This document shows, in pieces, positions 1-8,586 of a stretch of DNA of 9,903 nucleotides. The stretch spans positions 1-9,903 of the forward strand of contig CAMDMC010000072.1 in assembly GCA_945901825.1 (NCBI GenBank), in the 5' to 3' direction. A program made the position numbers and the translations under genes. Positions within the stretch are counted from its first letter, which is position 1; the number at the start of each line of letters is the position of its first letter. This DNA is from Bordetella parapertussis. Lineage in GTDB: Bacteria > Pseudomonadota > Gammaproteobacteria > Burkholderiales > Burkholderiaceae_A. Below the pieces are notes generated by a model, which saw only the letters and a list, made by a program, of their open reading frames with translations, did not search any database and was not told the origin of the DNA.

Positions 1-3000
1 TTAATTTTAGTTTCCCCTCGCGCTTCATCTGGGAGGCCTACCGCGCGGTCCTTGGGCACAACAATGTTCCAAGCCAGTCAAGTCTCGACCGATCAAGCCT
101 TGTCTGGCGGCTCATGCGGGTTCTGCCTGACTTTCTGCAGCAACCTTACGCAGAGGCGCTGCGTCATTTCGTTGGTAAGGCACAGGGTTCAACACAACCC
201 TTAAATGGGCTGCGGCATTATTGGCTCAGTTCTCAGCTTGCTGATCTTCTCGATGCCTACCAGGTCTACCGTGCCAGCTGGCTGCTGCAGTGGGAGCAGG
301 GCAAGTGGCCCGAAGAACTGCAAAACTATAAATACCATCATTGGCAGGCAAACCTCTGGAGGGCAGTCATTGAACAGGCCCAGGACGACAGCGCCGCCTC
401 CGAGCAATGCAGGCAGCCCGGCCAGGAACAGCATGAGTTACGCCTTGGTCGAGCCGATAGCTTTGCCGCTTTTAAGAAGGCTGTCTTAGGCCAGCCACTC
501 CACTCAACACGGCCCGTAGGGCTTCCCGAGCGACTCATTGTCTTTGGCATCGCCTCGATGCCCGAGCAACAGCTCGAGGTGCTCGCGCTTATTGCCCGAT
601 GGACCAAGGTGCTTGTCTTTATCCTAAGTCCAACGCCCCACTGGGTTGAGCGAGACTCAAGCCATCCTCTGCTGGCCCGCTGGGGCCGGCAAACGACAGA
701 TTTCACACAGTTGCTTTTGCAACTTGAAGAGCGAGCACATCGTGAACATCAGCTGCGTCCCCTAAGCCTTGCGCTGGGGGAGAACTCCCCAAAACTCTTT
801 GAGCCCCGACCCGAAACCCATTCGCTGGCAAAGCTTCAGAATACGCTCTTAAGCAACGGCCATGACCTTTCAAAGAAACCTGTCGCGCCCGATGACTCCA
901 TTGAGTTCTTCGCCACGCACAGTCCTCTGCGAGAGCTTGAAGTTCTGCACGACAAACTTCTTGATGCCTTGCAAAGGCTGCCGGGCCTGCAGCCTCGTGA
1001 CATTTTAGTTATGGCGCCTAACCTTGGTCAGTATGCCTGCTACATACCGGCCGTCTTTGGTCCCCTGTTCGCAGGTGACTCGCGCGCGCTTCCATTTTTT
1101 ATCTCAGATGCAAGCAGCCACGAAACACAGCCACTGGTGCATGCTTTTTTATGGCTTTTGAAGGCCAATGGTCAGTCCATTGATGCCGAGGAACTGCTTG
1201 CCTTTATTGAGAACAACCTGGTTATGCGACGGTTTCAGTTCTCCGGCGACGATCTGGAAACCCTGCGTGACTGGGTGGGTCAGGCGGGTATTCGCTGGGG
1301 TCTCAATGCGCACCATCAGCAGGCGTATCTAAGCGCACTCGCATCCAATAACGCCCCTGCAGATGAGCAAGGGGCCGCTCCTTTAAGCGGGCGCCCGTTT
1401 GTCGACTCCAATAGCTGGTCTGCGGGGCTTAAGCGTTTGCTACTTGCTTATGCTGCAGGTCATTCCATGAGCCCTTGGCAGGGTATCGCCCCCGCCACAG
1501 ATCTTGACCTTCGGCCCGGGCTTCTTAACAAGCTTCTTGAGGTTCTTCAGTTTCTTGAAAAAACACTGCATCAGTTTCAGGTTAATGCCTCGGTCTCCCA
1601 TTGGGGCGATAGGCTTACTGAGCTCGGTCAGGATCTTTTAAAAACCCATGGACCTTCGGTGCACGACAGCGAGCGTCTTCTCAACATCGTCAAACAAAGC
1701 CTTCAGGCCTGGAAAAACGAGGCAAGGCTGGCAGGCTATACCCAGGCTATTCACTGTCGTGTCGTTCAAGAGCACTGGCTGCCCGAGCTTACCGGCGAGC
1801 GTCTGGCTCAGCGTTTCTTCAGCGGTGGTATCACCTTTGCAAGCTTCACACCACTTCGCTCCATTCCCTTTCGCGTGGTCTGTCTTTTGGGAATGGCCGA
1901 TGGTCAGTTCCCGCGGCCTAATCACCAGTTTGACATTGACCTGATGTCCGCCATGCCTCAGGCCGGCGACCGTTCGCGTCGTGACGATGACCTGTCTTTA
2001 TTGCTCGAGGCTGTTGGTGCGGCTCGCGATAAGCTGCTGGTGTCCTGGGTTGGAAGGCGCATACAAGACAACTCGGAATGCCCGCCCTGTCTTCCTGTTC
2101 AGCAGCTGTTAAACGAGCTTGGCCATAGCCCCACTACCGGGGAGGGCTCGCTTATTAGGGTGCATCCCCTTCACAGCCACGACCCCGGTTACTACGACGA
2201 TCAGGCCAGGGGGTTTACCTATCGGCCACATCCCTCAAAGGATCTTTTAACGGCGCTTGCAGAATCAGCAGGTACCTCGGCAGCGCAGATGGAGGCTAAT
2301 CAGGCCGACGCGTCGCTTGCTCAGCTTCAATCCTTACTTACCCGACCAGGCTTCGTGTTTTACGAGCATGGTCTTAAGGCGCGCCTTCAGCCGAGTAATC
2401 GCTCTTTGCTTACGGAAGAGCCCATTGCACCGGAGTCGCTTGAGCGTTGGCAATTGAAGAACACGCTTTTGCAGCAGCTTCGAACCCACCTTCAGTCAGG
2501 CCTTGATCCCCAGACTGCCATAGGACGTGCCCAAGACTGGCTGCGGGCCTGTGGCCTGTTGCCGCAGGGTGGTTGGGCTGAACCCTTCTGGCACGACCTT
2601 CAGCCCGACCTCCTCTGGCTCGCAGAGCATTACATAGCCCGGGCTGCGCACGCCCACGTCGCCTTTACAGCCTCGAACCCCTTGAAGTCCAGCGCCGACC
2701 TGGTGCGGCTCTGGCCCCAGCACCTGCAGCGATGCCTCGCGACACAGGGTTCATCGGTTGTGCTCTATTCCGTCGATGGTATTGCCGAGCTGCCTGCGCT
2801 TGCATACGACCAGGCGAAGCTTTATTGGGCGGATCTCCGTCATCACTGGCAACTCGCCTGCCAATCGCCTTTACCCCTCACGCTCAAAACAGGCTGGGCC
2901 TGGGCATCAGCAGGCCTCACACTCTCTGAGGACGCGGGTCGCGAAGCCATTCAGGCAAAGGCCTATAAGGACGCAGCCCAAAAGTACGATATTGGTTCTT

Positions 3001-3161
3001 TTAACGAGGAAGAAGTAAAAGAGCAGCCTTTTCTGCGTTGGCATTACCCCGAGTTCAAGCAGCTTGAGCAAAGTCAGGGCTTTGCTCAAATCGCGCAGTC
3101 GCTCTATGGGCCCATTGTTGCGAATCTTCAATGGACAAAGCAAGAGAGGCAGGCAACGTGA
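1..3161 (+). CDS. recC: RecBCD exonuclease V subunit gamma, RecC (5' end cut off by window edge)
   Basis: RecC is the scaffold of RecBCD: it splits the DNA duplex, channels the 3' strand and reads the Chi sequence. The frame is open from base 3 through the left edge, and the residues before the first ATG (base 114) are already RecC-like ('FPSRFIWEAYRAVL', matching E. coli 'FPLPASFIWDMFVRVL'). ATG 114 is therefore internal. Aligned by eye, visible residue 1 is about E. coli residue 61, giving a full length near 1110 aa against 1122 in E. coli. Visible landmarks are 'ADLLDAYQVYR' (bases 240-272), 'LHDKLLDAL', 'PRDILVMAPN', 'RSIPFRVVCLLGMADGQFPR' and 'GDRSRRDDD' (visible residues 655-663), then 'RRIQDNSE' near 686. 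RecC keeps a helicase-like fold without ATPase motifs and a dead nuclease-like C-terminal domain; no Walker A is seen. Its TGA overlaps the preferred recB start, so the two are probably co-translated. Confidence 0.97.
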   Translation, partial: NFSFPSRFIWEAYRAVLGHNNVPSQSSLDRSSLVWRLMRVLPDFLQQPYAEALRHFVGKAQGSTQPLNGLRHYWLSSQLADLLDAYQVYRASWLLQWEQGKWPEELQNYKYHHWQANLWRAVIEQAQDDSAASEQCRQPGQEQHELRLGRADSFAAFKKAVLGQPLHSTRPVGLPERLIVFGIASMPEQQLEVLALIARWTKVLVFILSPTPHWVERDSSHPLLARWGRQTTDFTQLLLQLEERAHREHQLRPLSLALGENSPKLFEPRPETHSLAKLQNTLLSNGHDLSKKPVAPDDSIEFFATHSPLRELEVLHDKLLDALQRLPGLQPRDILVMAPNLGQYACYIPAVFGPLFAGDSRALPFFISDASSHETQPLVHAFLWLLKANGQSIDAEELLAFIENNLVMRRFQFSGDDLETLRDWVGQAGIRWGLNAHHQQAYLSALASNNAPADEQGAAPLSGRPFVDSNSWSAGLKRLLLAYAAGHSMSPWQGIAPATDLDLRPGLLNKLLEVLQFLEKTLHQFQVNASVSHWGDRLTELGQDLLKTHGPSVHDSERLLNIVKQSLQAWKNEARLAGYTQAIHCRVVQEHWLPELTGERLAQRFFSGGITFASFTPLRSIPFRVVCLLGMADGQFPRPNHQFDIDLMSAMPQAGDRSRRDDDLSLLLEAVGAARDKLLVSWVGRRIQDNSECPPCLPVQQLLNELGHSPTTGEGSLIRVHPLHSHDPGYYDDQARGFTYRPHPSKDLLTALAESAGTSAAQMEANQADASLAQLQSLLTRPGFVFYEHGLKARLQPSNRSLLTEEPIAPESLERWQLKNTLLQQLRTHLQSGLDPQTAIGRAQDWLRACGLLPQGGWAEPFWHDLQPDLLWLAEHYIARAAHAHVAFTASNPLKSSADLVRLWPQHLQRCLATQGSSVVLYSVDGIAELPALAYDQAKLYWADLRHHWQLACQSPLPLTLKTGWAWASAGLTLSEDAGREAIQAKAYKDAAQKYDIGSFNEEEVKEQPFLRWHYPEFKQLEQSQGFAQIAQSLYGPIVANLQWTKQERQAT
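3144..3161 (+). promoter_or_regulatory. recB ribosome binding site and GTGA start/stop overlap with recC
   Basis: A purine-rich GAGAGG (3144-3149) lies 8 bases before a GTG at 3158, which is in frame with recB. That GTG overlaps the recC TGA (3159-3161) in a GTGA tetranucleotide, a common arrangement for translational coupling. The upstream in-frame ATG at 3131 has no Shine-Dalgarno-like sequence ahead of it. This site decides the recB start used here. Confidence 0.65.
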
Positions 3162-6100
3162 GAACCGAAAGCCTTGGTGTCACCATGCCTTTAAAGGGCT
3201 GGCGTCTTATTGAGGCCAGTGCAGGCACGGGCAAAACCTACACGCTTGAACTTCTTTTTCTTCGGCTTTTGTTGGGACGTATTCAGGGCTCTGCCAACCA
3301 AGACCATGGCCCAAGCTTCACCATCGATCAAATTCTGGTCATGACATACACCGAGGCGGCCACGCAAGAGTTACGCCGGCGTCTTGGTCAGCGTATTGCG
3401 AAGGCAGAGCGCGAGGGTCATGACCCCGATCTTGGCTCTTTAACCGACATGGATCGACTACGACTGCAGCAGGCCAGTCTTGCGCTTGATCAGGCCAGCA
3501 TCAAAACCATTCACGGCTGGTGTGCACAGATGTTGACCGACCATGCACTCCTTTCTGGTCATCCGCTTAACCAAGAGCTGGTTCCTAACAACGAGGACCA
3601 GCTGCGTCATGCCGTGCTTGATTACTGGCGCTGCCACTACCTTAACCTCGATAACGATTCCATTGAGCTTGTTCGGCAGGCCTTTGCATCGCCTTCGGCC
3701 ATGTTTAAGATGCTTAATAACCGGCTCGGTCTGCAGCAACAAGGCAGTTTGCTGCCGTCGGTTCCAATACTCCTTCAGCAGTGGCAGATGCACTGCGGCA
3801 GTGTCATTGTCCAGCAGCGTGAATGGCTGAAGCAGCAGTTGCCACTCATTCAAGGTTTCCTTGAACAGGCAAGGCAGGCAGGGTGTTTCAACGCGAGGTC
3901 CTTTAACAGCAGTCACGAGACGAAGTGGCTTGCCATGCTCTATGACTGGGCTCAGCGTGGTGAAGATGATCGATCGCTACCAGACCTAACCGAGGCCGCA
4001 CAGAAAAGGTTGTGTTCAGATGGGATGCGAGCCATTTGGAACGATCCTGCAGGTTATCCCTCCACACCTTTTCTTGATGGTTTTCCGGTCTTTTGGCAAA
4101 CACTCAAACAGCTTCCAAGCCTGCGTTCTGTTTTATTTAATCATGCGCTTGCTGCTGTTTCTGAGAACCTTGAGCTCAGCCAGAGCCGCGCAGGCCAGTG
4201 CGGCTTTGACGATCTCTTACGTAACCTTGCGCAAGGGCTTCAGGCGAGCACAGCCGAGCTACTTGCAAGCCGTATTCGTCGTCGGTTTCCTGTGGCCTTG
4301 GTTGATGAGTTTCAAGACACGGACCCTTTGCAGTTTTTTATCCTTGGGTCAATCTACCCTTTGCGTCGTCAAGAGGAATGGCAGAGCCTTGTTTTGGTAG
4401 GGGACCCGAAGCAGGCCATCTACTCATTTCGGGGTGCGGATGTTGAAACCTACCTTAAAGCTCGAGGGCAGACCGCTGACGACCACTGCCATCGACTTGA
4501 AACAAACTACCGATCACAACCAGGCCTCGTTGCCGCAGTCAACGCCTTATTCAAGGGTATAACCGGTGCGCGGCCTGGTTACTTCGATTTTCATTGTGCC
4601 AGTACCAGCGAGCCAAAGACAGACCTTCTTTTGAACGGGCAAAAGCCCATCCCACTTCAGTTTTTCTTGCTTGAAGAAACGGTCGATAAGGCCAACTCAA
4701 AGGAAGTTCTTTTTGAACTTGCTGAACAGGCTGCGCTTGAAATAGGCTCATTGCTTGAATCGAGCGCAGTCATTCAAGCCCAAGAAAACCTCTCAGCCGA
4801 CAGCCTACCCATTTGCCATGACTTGCGGCCGTCTGACATTGCCGTGTTGGTTAATAGCCGTCGTCAGGCAAGCCTGATGAAGCAGGAACTGCAGCGTCGG
4901 GGCTTGGCCTCCGTCTATCTATCGGAGGCAGATTCGGTTTTTGAATCTCAGGCGGCACAGCTACTCCGACTCCTAATGCATGCCTGCCTGGATGCGCCCC
5001 GGCCACGTCCCTTGCGTGCTGCCCTTGCCCATCCAGTTTTTGGCTTCTCAGACCAGGCACTTAAAATTGTGATCGCTGACGATAGGCGTTTTAACCAATG
5101 GACCGAGGCGTTTGTGCAGTTCCAACGAGTCTGGGAGACGAAGGGCATTCTGGCCTGCGGTCGGGCCATGATTCATGCGCTTGGTCTCGACCCGTTTCAT
5201 GCAACCAGCCGTGGCGAAGGTGTGCCCGAGCCGCCAGAGCGCACGGTGACCGACCTTGGTCATCTGCTTGAGCTTCTCGAAGAAGCCTCCTTAGAGGTCT
5301 CTGGACCTCGTTCGCTCTTGCGTTGGTTCGACACCATGGTCACACGCGATGCGTCGCTGACCCGCCCGCAAGACAATCGCCTCCTTCGTATGGAGTCCGA
5401 TCACGACCGAATAAAGATCGTCACAGTCCATAAGTCAAAGGGGCTGGAGTACCCCGTAGTCATACTTCCCTTTGCAATGCAGGCTTCCTCCCCAAAATAC
5501 CTTACGGTCTTCGAGCGGGACGCTACTGGCGAGCGTCGCATGGTGGCCGATCCTACCGAGCTGCAAAAGACGCTTGCCCGCCAGGAACAGTTCGAGGAAA
5601 GCCTTCGAAAATTCTATGTGGCCATAACCCGAGCGCAACACTTATGTTTGGTGGGGCTTGGCCCGATGAATCAGTACAAGGCCTCCGCACTTTTTCAACT
5701 GCTTAGCGATGACAAAAAGGGTTCGCAAGACGTCACCAGTCTCTGCAGCCTTGCTCAAAACTTTATTAACCAACACCCCAGGCATGCTGCCATGGTCCCC
5801 CGCATTTCGGTATCGAAGGCCATCGCAGTTCAGCCAGGTAACGCGCGTTCGCAAACGCCTGCAGGCGTGCCGCGCATCTTCGACAGTAAGTCTTTGGAGT
5901 TTTGGGGGTTCACGAGTTATTCGGGACTTCTTAAGCTGGGCAAGCAGGCCAACGACGAACGTTTCGTAAAAAAGACATCGGCAGCCATTGCAGCCGAGTC
6001 AGCGCAGGATGACCAGGCCCTTGAGGAGTCCCGCATTACCGATACTGCTGGCATTACCAGTACAAGCACGACTAGCACTCGTGTGACTAACCTTACCAAT

Positions 6101-6892
6101 ACGATTGACTGGTCTGGCCTTGGTTCAGGCAATGTCTTAGGAAGTGATATTCATAAACTTCTCGATGCCGCTGCTCGGCGTGGATTCGCTGAGGTTGCAC
6201 AGTTCACACCCAGCGAGATGCTGAGCTTTGTGCAGGCCCAGGGCTTTCATCTTGATCAGCAGCAGCCTTTCGCAACCTGGCTCGCCGGCAGTCTGCTCCT
6301 CCCACTTTTCTCCCCAGCGCATCTGGAGGCACTTGGCTTTGCAACATCGCCAAGCCTTGCCTCCCTCGTCGTGTATGTCTCCGAGATGGAGTTCTGGCTT
6401 CCCGCCGAAAGACTTAACCTTCAGGCGCTTGACTACTGGCTTCACCAGAACTGCCTGCAAGACTTGCAGGAAAGCCACGGCAGCGTCGACAGCCAGGTAA
6501 TGGCGCGCCCAGCCCTAACGCACCAGCATTTTCAGGGGATGGTCAAAGGCTTTATCGACTTGTGCTTCGAACATCAGGGTCGTTACTTCATTGCCGATTA
6601 CAAATCAAACTGGCTTGGCATGCAGGCATCTCATTACCAAGGTCAAGGCATGATGCAGTCCATTGCGGAGCACCGTTACGACCTGCAATACAGCCTTTAC
6701 TGCCTGGCGTTGCATCGGCACCTTAAGGCAAGGCTTCAGGCCAGTTACCAGCCTCAGGTGCATTTTGGCGGGGCGCTTTACCTGTTTCTGCGCGGTATGA
6801 CTGCCCCCGATACGGGGCGATTCTTTCAAGCCTTTACGCCCACCCAGCTTACCGAGCTCGAGCGGCTGCTTCACGTGCAGAGCGATGCATGA
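3158..6892 (+). CDS. recB: RecBCD exonuclease V subunit beta, RecB helicase-nuclease
   Basis: RecB is the 3'-5' SF1A (UvrD-like) helicase and the only nuclease of RecBCD; it also helps load RecA after Chi. From GTG 3158 the protein is 1244 aa (E. coli 1180). Walker A 'ASAGTGKT' is at residues 20-27. 'VDEFQDTD' (Walker B) is at 382-389, 'VGDPKQAIYSFRGAD' starts at 414, 'NYRS' at 450, 'VHKSKGLE' at 757-764 and 'FYVAITRA' at 819-826. The C-terminal nuclease domain has H999 ('SDIHKLLD'), an acidic 'EMEF' at 1076-1079, D1134 ('GFID'), and D1147 and K1149 ('DYKSNW'). The D-13-D-2-K spacing equals E. coli D1067/D1080/K1082, so I infer active helicase and nuclease. A Thr/Ser-rich linker (residues 961-982) precedes the nuclease. 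ATG 3131 (1253 aa) and ATG 3185 are alternative starts. The stop overlaps the recD start. Confidence 0.98.
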   Translation: MRTESLGVTMPLKGWRLIEASAGTGKTYTLELLFLRLLLGRIQGSANQDHGPSFTIDQILVMTYTEAATQELRRRLGQRIAKAEREGHDPDLGSLTDMDRLRLQQASLALDQASIKTIHGWCAQMLTDHALLSGHPLNQELVPNNEDQLRHAVLDYWRCHYLNLDNDSIELVRQAFASPSAMFKMLNNRLGLQQQGSLLPSVPILLQQWQMHCGSVIVQQREWLKQQLPLIQGFLEQARQAGCFNARSFNSSHETKWLAMLYDWAQRGEDDRSLPDLTEAAQKRLCSDGMRAIWNDPAGYPSTPFLDGFPVFWQTLKQLPSLRSVLFNHALAAVSENLELSQSRAGQCGFDDLLRNLAQGLQASTAELLASRIRRRFPVALVDEFQDTDPLQFFILGSIYPLRRQEEWQSLVLVGDPKQAIYSFRGADVETYLKARGQTADDHCHRLETNYRSQPGLVAAVNALFKGITGARPGYFDFHCASTSEPKTDLLLNGQKPIPLQFFLLEETVDKANSKEVLFELAEQAALEIGSLLESSAVIQAQENLSADSLPICHDLRPSDIAVLVNSRRQASLMKQELQRRGLASVYLSEADSVFESQAAQLLRLLMHACLDAPRPRPLRAALAHPVFGFSDQALKIVIADDRRFNQWTEAFVQFQRVWETKGILACGRAMIHALGLDPFHATSRGEGVPEPPERTVTDLGHLLELLEEASLEVSGPRSLLRWFDTMVTRDASLTRPQDNRLLRMESDHDRIKIVTVHKSKGLEYPVVILPFAMQASSPKYLTVFERDATGERRMVADPTELQKTLARQEQFEESLRKFYVAITRAQHLCLVGLGPMNQYKASALFQLLSDDKKGSQDVTSLCSLAQNFINQHPRHAAMVPRISVSKAIAVQPGNARSQTPAGVPRIFDSKSLEFWGFTSYSGLLKLGKQANDERFVKKTSAAIAAESAQDDQALEESRITDTAGITSTSTTSTRVTNLTNTIDWSGLGSGNVLGSDIHKLLDAAARRGFAEVAQFTPSEMLSFVQAQGFHLDQQQPFATWLAGSLLLPLFSPAHLEALGFATSPSLASLVVYVSEMEFWLPAERLNLQALDYWLHQNCLQDLQESHGSVDSQVMARPALTHQHFQGMVKGFIDLCFEHQGRYFIADYKSNWLGMQASHYQGQGMMQSIAEHRYDLQYSLYCLALHRHLKARLQASYQPQVHFGGALYLFLRGMTAPDTGRFFQAFTPTQLTELERLLHVQSDA
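6889..6892 (+). other. ATGA overlap of recB stop and recD start
   Basis: The recD ATG (6889-6891) shares bases with the recB TGA (6890-6892). The sequence just upstream has only a weak purine run (CAGAG, 6878-6882), so recD translation probably depends on ribosomes finishing recB. Coupling is an inference from the geometry. Confidence 0.8.
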
Positions 6893-8568
6893 CAGACGCC
6901 AAGCGAAGCCTTTATCATGAGCTTCTTGCCTTAAGCGAGCGCGAGACCATTCGCCAGCTTGACACGGCGCTTGGTCGGTTTGTTGAAGAGGCCAGTGCAA
7001 AGGGGGGTGCGGGGGCCTGTGCACAGGACAGTTCCCAACGAGAAGCATGGGTACATCTTCTGGTACAGCTTGTGAGTGCACGGCTTAGCCGTGGTGAGAT
7101 CAGCCTTCAGCTTAATGAGCTAAGTGCTGCCTCGGGCGGCTATCTTTTGCAGTCGATTGCAGACTGCGTCTGGCTAAAGAACGAGGGCTCTCCACAAGGC
7201 GGGCGGGCAGAGCAGGGCAGCCAACCTGAAGAAAGGAATGCTGAAGCCTTGCACCAGGCCACGCCCCTTGTTCTTTACAACAAGCAAATCTATTTGCGAC
7301 GATTCTGGCAGCTTGAAATGGAGGTTAGTCAGCAGCTTCAAGAGCTGGAAGAATCCAAGCGACTGCGTGTTATTACTGGCCCCCCAGGCTCGGGCAAGAC
7401 CACCCGTCTTAAAACCCTCATCGAAGAAAAGCTCGTAACAAACCCCAGTCTACGAGTTGCGTTGGCGGCGCCCACGGGTAAAGCCGTGCATCGACTGCAA
7501 CAGGTTCTTCCAGGTCAGGCCAATATCTCAACGCTTCATCGTCTCTTGGGTATTGGGGGGCAGCGCAGTCTATCTTCCTTGGTTCGGCAGGCTAATGCAC
7601 AGCCCTTGGCCTTCGATCTAATCGTGGTCGATGAGGCCTCAATGATGGGTCTTGAACTTGCACGTGCGCTGCTTAATAGCCTATTGCCACAGGCGGAACT
7701 TCTTCTGGTTGGCGATGCAAATCAGTTGCCTTCGGTTGAGCCGGGACAGGTTTTTGGAAGTCTCTGTAAGCGTATTGGTGACGAGTCAATTGAGTATCTG
7801 CAGACGCAGTACCGGTTCAAATCAAACAGCGCCATTGGTCTACTTGCAAAAAATCTCCAGTCGCACAAGGCTCAGGAGCCTCTATCGACTGCAGATGTTT
7901 TTTCGTATGTGGCCACTCCTTTAAATAAGACTGTGCAGTGCATCACCATTGAATCAACCACTGATACTCGTCTTGTCGCGCAGGTTGCTGAGGGCCGGTT
8001 TCAGCTCATCACAATGGCCGCAGCAATGGCTACGGCCATGCGGGGTGAGCGTTGGGTACGAGGGGCTGATGGCGCGATTACTCGAGATGGTCAAGACCCG
8101 TCGCTTCAGGCCGCGCTTATCGATCTTCTGGACTGGCTCGATGAGGCCATGGTACTCACACCGTTTCGCGAAGGACCCATGGGCAGCATTGCCTTAAATG
8201 GGCTCTTTCAGAGGGCTCTGCATCGCCGCGGACTGTTTACATCTGCTGCGGGCTTTACCACGGGCCTGCCTGTTATCTGCATTGAGAATGATTACGACCT
8301 CGACCTCATGAACGGCAGCCTCGGGGTTGTGGTGGGTGATATGTGCCTATTCAACAGTAGCCATGGACCGAGGCTTATCGCGCTTCAACAATGCCCTTCG
8401 CTTGAGCCCGCCTTGGCTTTAACCGTACATAAGGCGCAGGGCTCGGAGTTTAATAATTTAATTTTTCTCCTTGCCGAGTCCTCGGGTAACCCTTTGTCGG
8501 TCCCTCTTGTTTATACGGCCGTTACCCGTGCACGCAACACCTTAATGCTCGTGGCCACGCAGACGTGA
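6889..8568 (+). CDS. recD: RecBCD exonuclease V subunit alpha, RecD 5'-3' helicase
   Basis: RecD is the SF1B helicase that moves 5'-3' on the strand opposite RecB and makes RecBCD fast and processive; in E. coli it is also needed for nuclease activity. The protein has 559 aa (E. coli 608). An N-terminal RecB/RecC-contacting region (about 1-155) precedes the motor. The motor has Walker A 'GPPGSGKT' at 164-171, 'AAPTGKAVHRL' at 193-203, 'STLHRLLG' at 214-221 and Walker B 'VVDEAS' at 246-251. These are followed by 'LVGDANQLPSVEPG' from 273, 'QYRF' at 307-310, 'LTVHKAQGSEF' at 511-521 and 'VYTAVTRAR' at 541-549. All motor motifs are intact. The protein ends only ten residues after 'VTRAR', without the tail of about 30 residues seen in E. 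coli, and the segment before 'QYRF' is also short. The ATG overlaps the recB stop. Confidence 0.97.
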   Translation: MTDAKRSLYHELLALSERETIRQLDTALGRFVEEASAKGGAGACAQDSSQREAWVHLLVQLVSARLSRGEISLQLNELSAASGGYLLQSIADCVWLKNEGSPQGGRAEQGSQPEERNAEALHQATPLVLYNKQIYLRRFWQLEMEVSQQLQELEESKRLRVITGPPGSGKTTRLKTLIEEKLVTNPSLRVALAAPTGKAVHRLQQVLPGQANISTLHRLLGIGGQRSLSSLVRQANAQPLAFDLIVVDEASMMGLELARALLNSLLPQAELLLVGDANQLPSVEPGQVFGSLCKRIGDESIEYLQTQYRFKSNSAIGLLAKNLQSHKAQEPLSTADVFSYVATPLNKTVQCITIESTTDTRLVAQVAEGRFQLITMAAAMATAMRGERWVRGADGAITRDGQDPSLQAALIDLLDWLDEAMVLTPFREGPMGSIALNGLFQRALHRRGLFTSAAGFTTGLPVICIENDYDLDLMNGSLGVVVGDMCLFNSSHGPRLIALQQCPSLEPALALTVHKAQGSEFNNLIFLLAESSGNPLSVPLVYTAVTRARNTLMLVATQT

Positions 8569-8586
8569 TCGGCCTGGATTTTTCCC
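8569..8586 (+). other. 18-base spacer between recD and hydrolase gene
   Basis: The spacer is exactly six codons, so the hydrolase lies in the same reading frame as recD with one TGA between them. It holds no room for a promoter or terminator. The only ribosome-binding hint is GGA at 8576-8578, 8 bases before the ATG. No other ATG, GTG or TTG in this frame lies between the stop and ATG 8587, so no standard start codon upstream is available. Confidence 0.7.

Noticed and set aside
114..116. First ATG of the left open frame as the recC start
   Set aside because: The 37 codons upstream in the same frame encode conserved RecC sequence ('FIWEAYRAVL...LVWRLMRVLP') and stay open to the window edge, so the gene starts outside the window.
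3458..3916. Long antisense open frame inside recB (152 codons)
   Set aside because: It lies wholly opposite well-conserved RecB coding, has no recognisable domain, and is expected by chance in this composition.
4828..4837. GCCGTCTGAC, one base from the Neisseria DNA uptake word GCCGTCTGAA
   Set aside because: I saw it only once, it sits inside conserved recB codons, and the last base differs. Uptake sequences are normally frequent, so this is chance.
6605..7081. Antisense open frame (158 codons) across the recB/recD junction
   Set aside because: It is a shadow of the RecB nuclease domain and the RecD N-terminus. Its protein has no recognisable motif.
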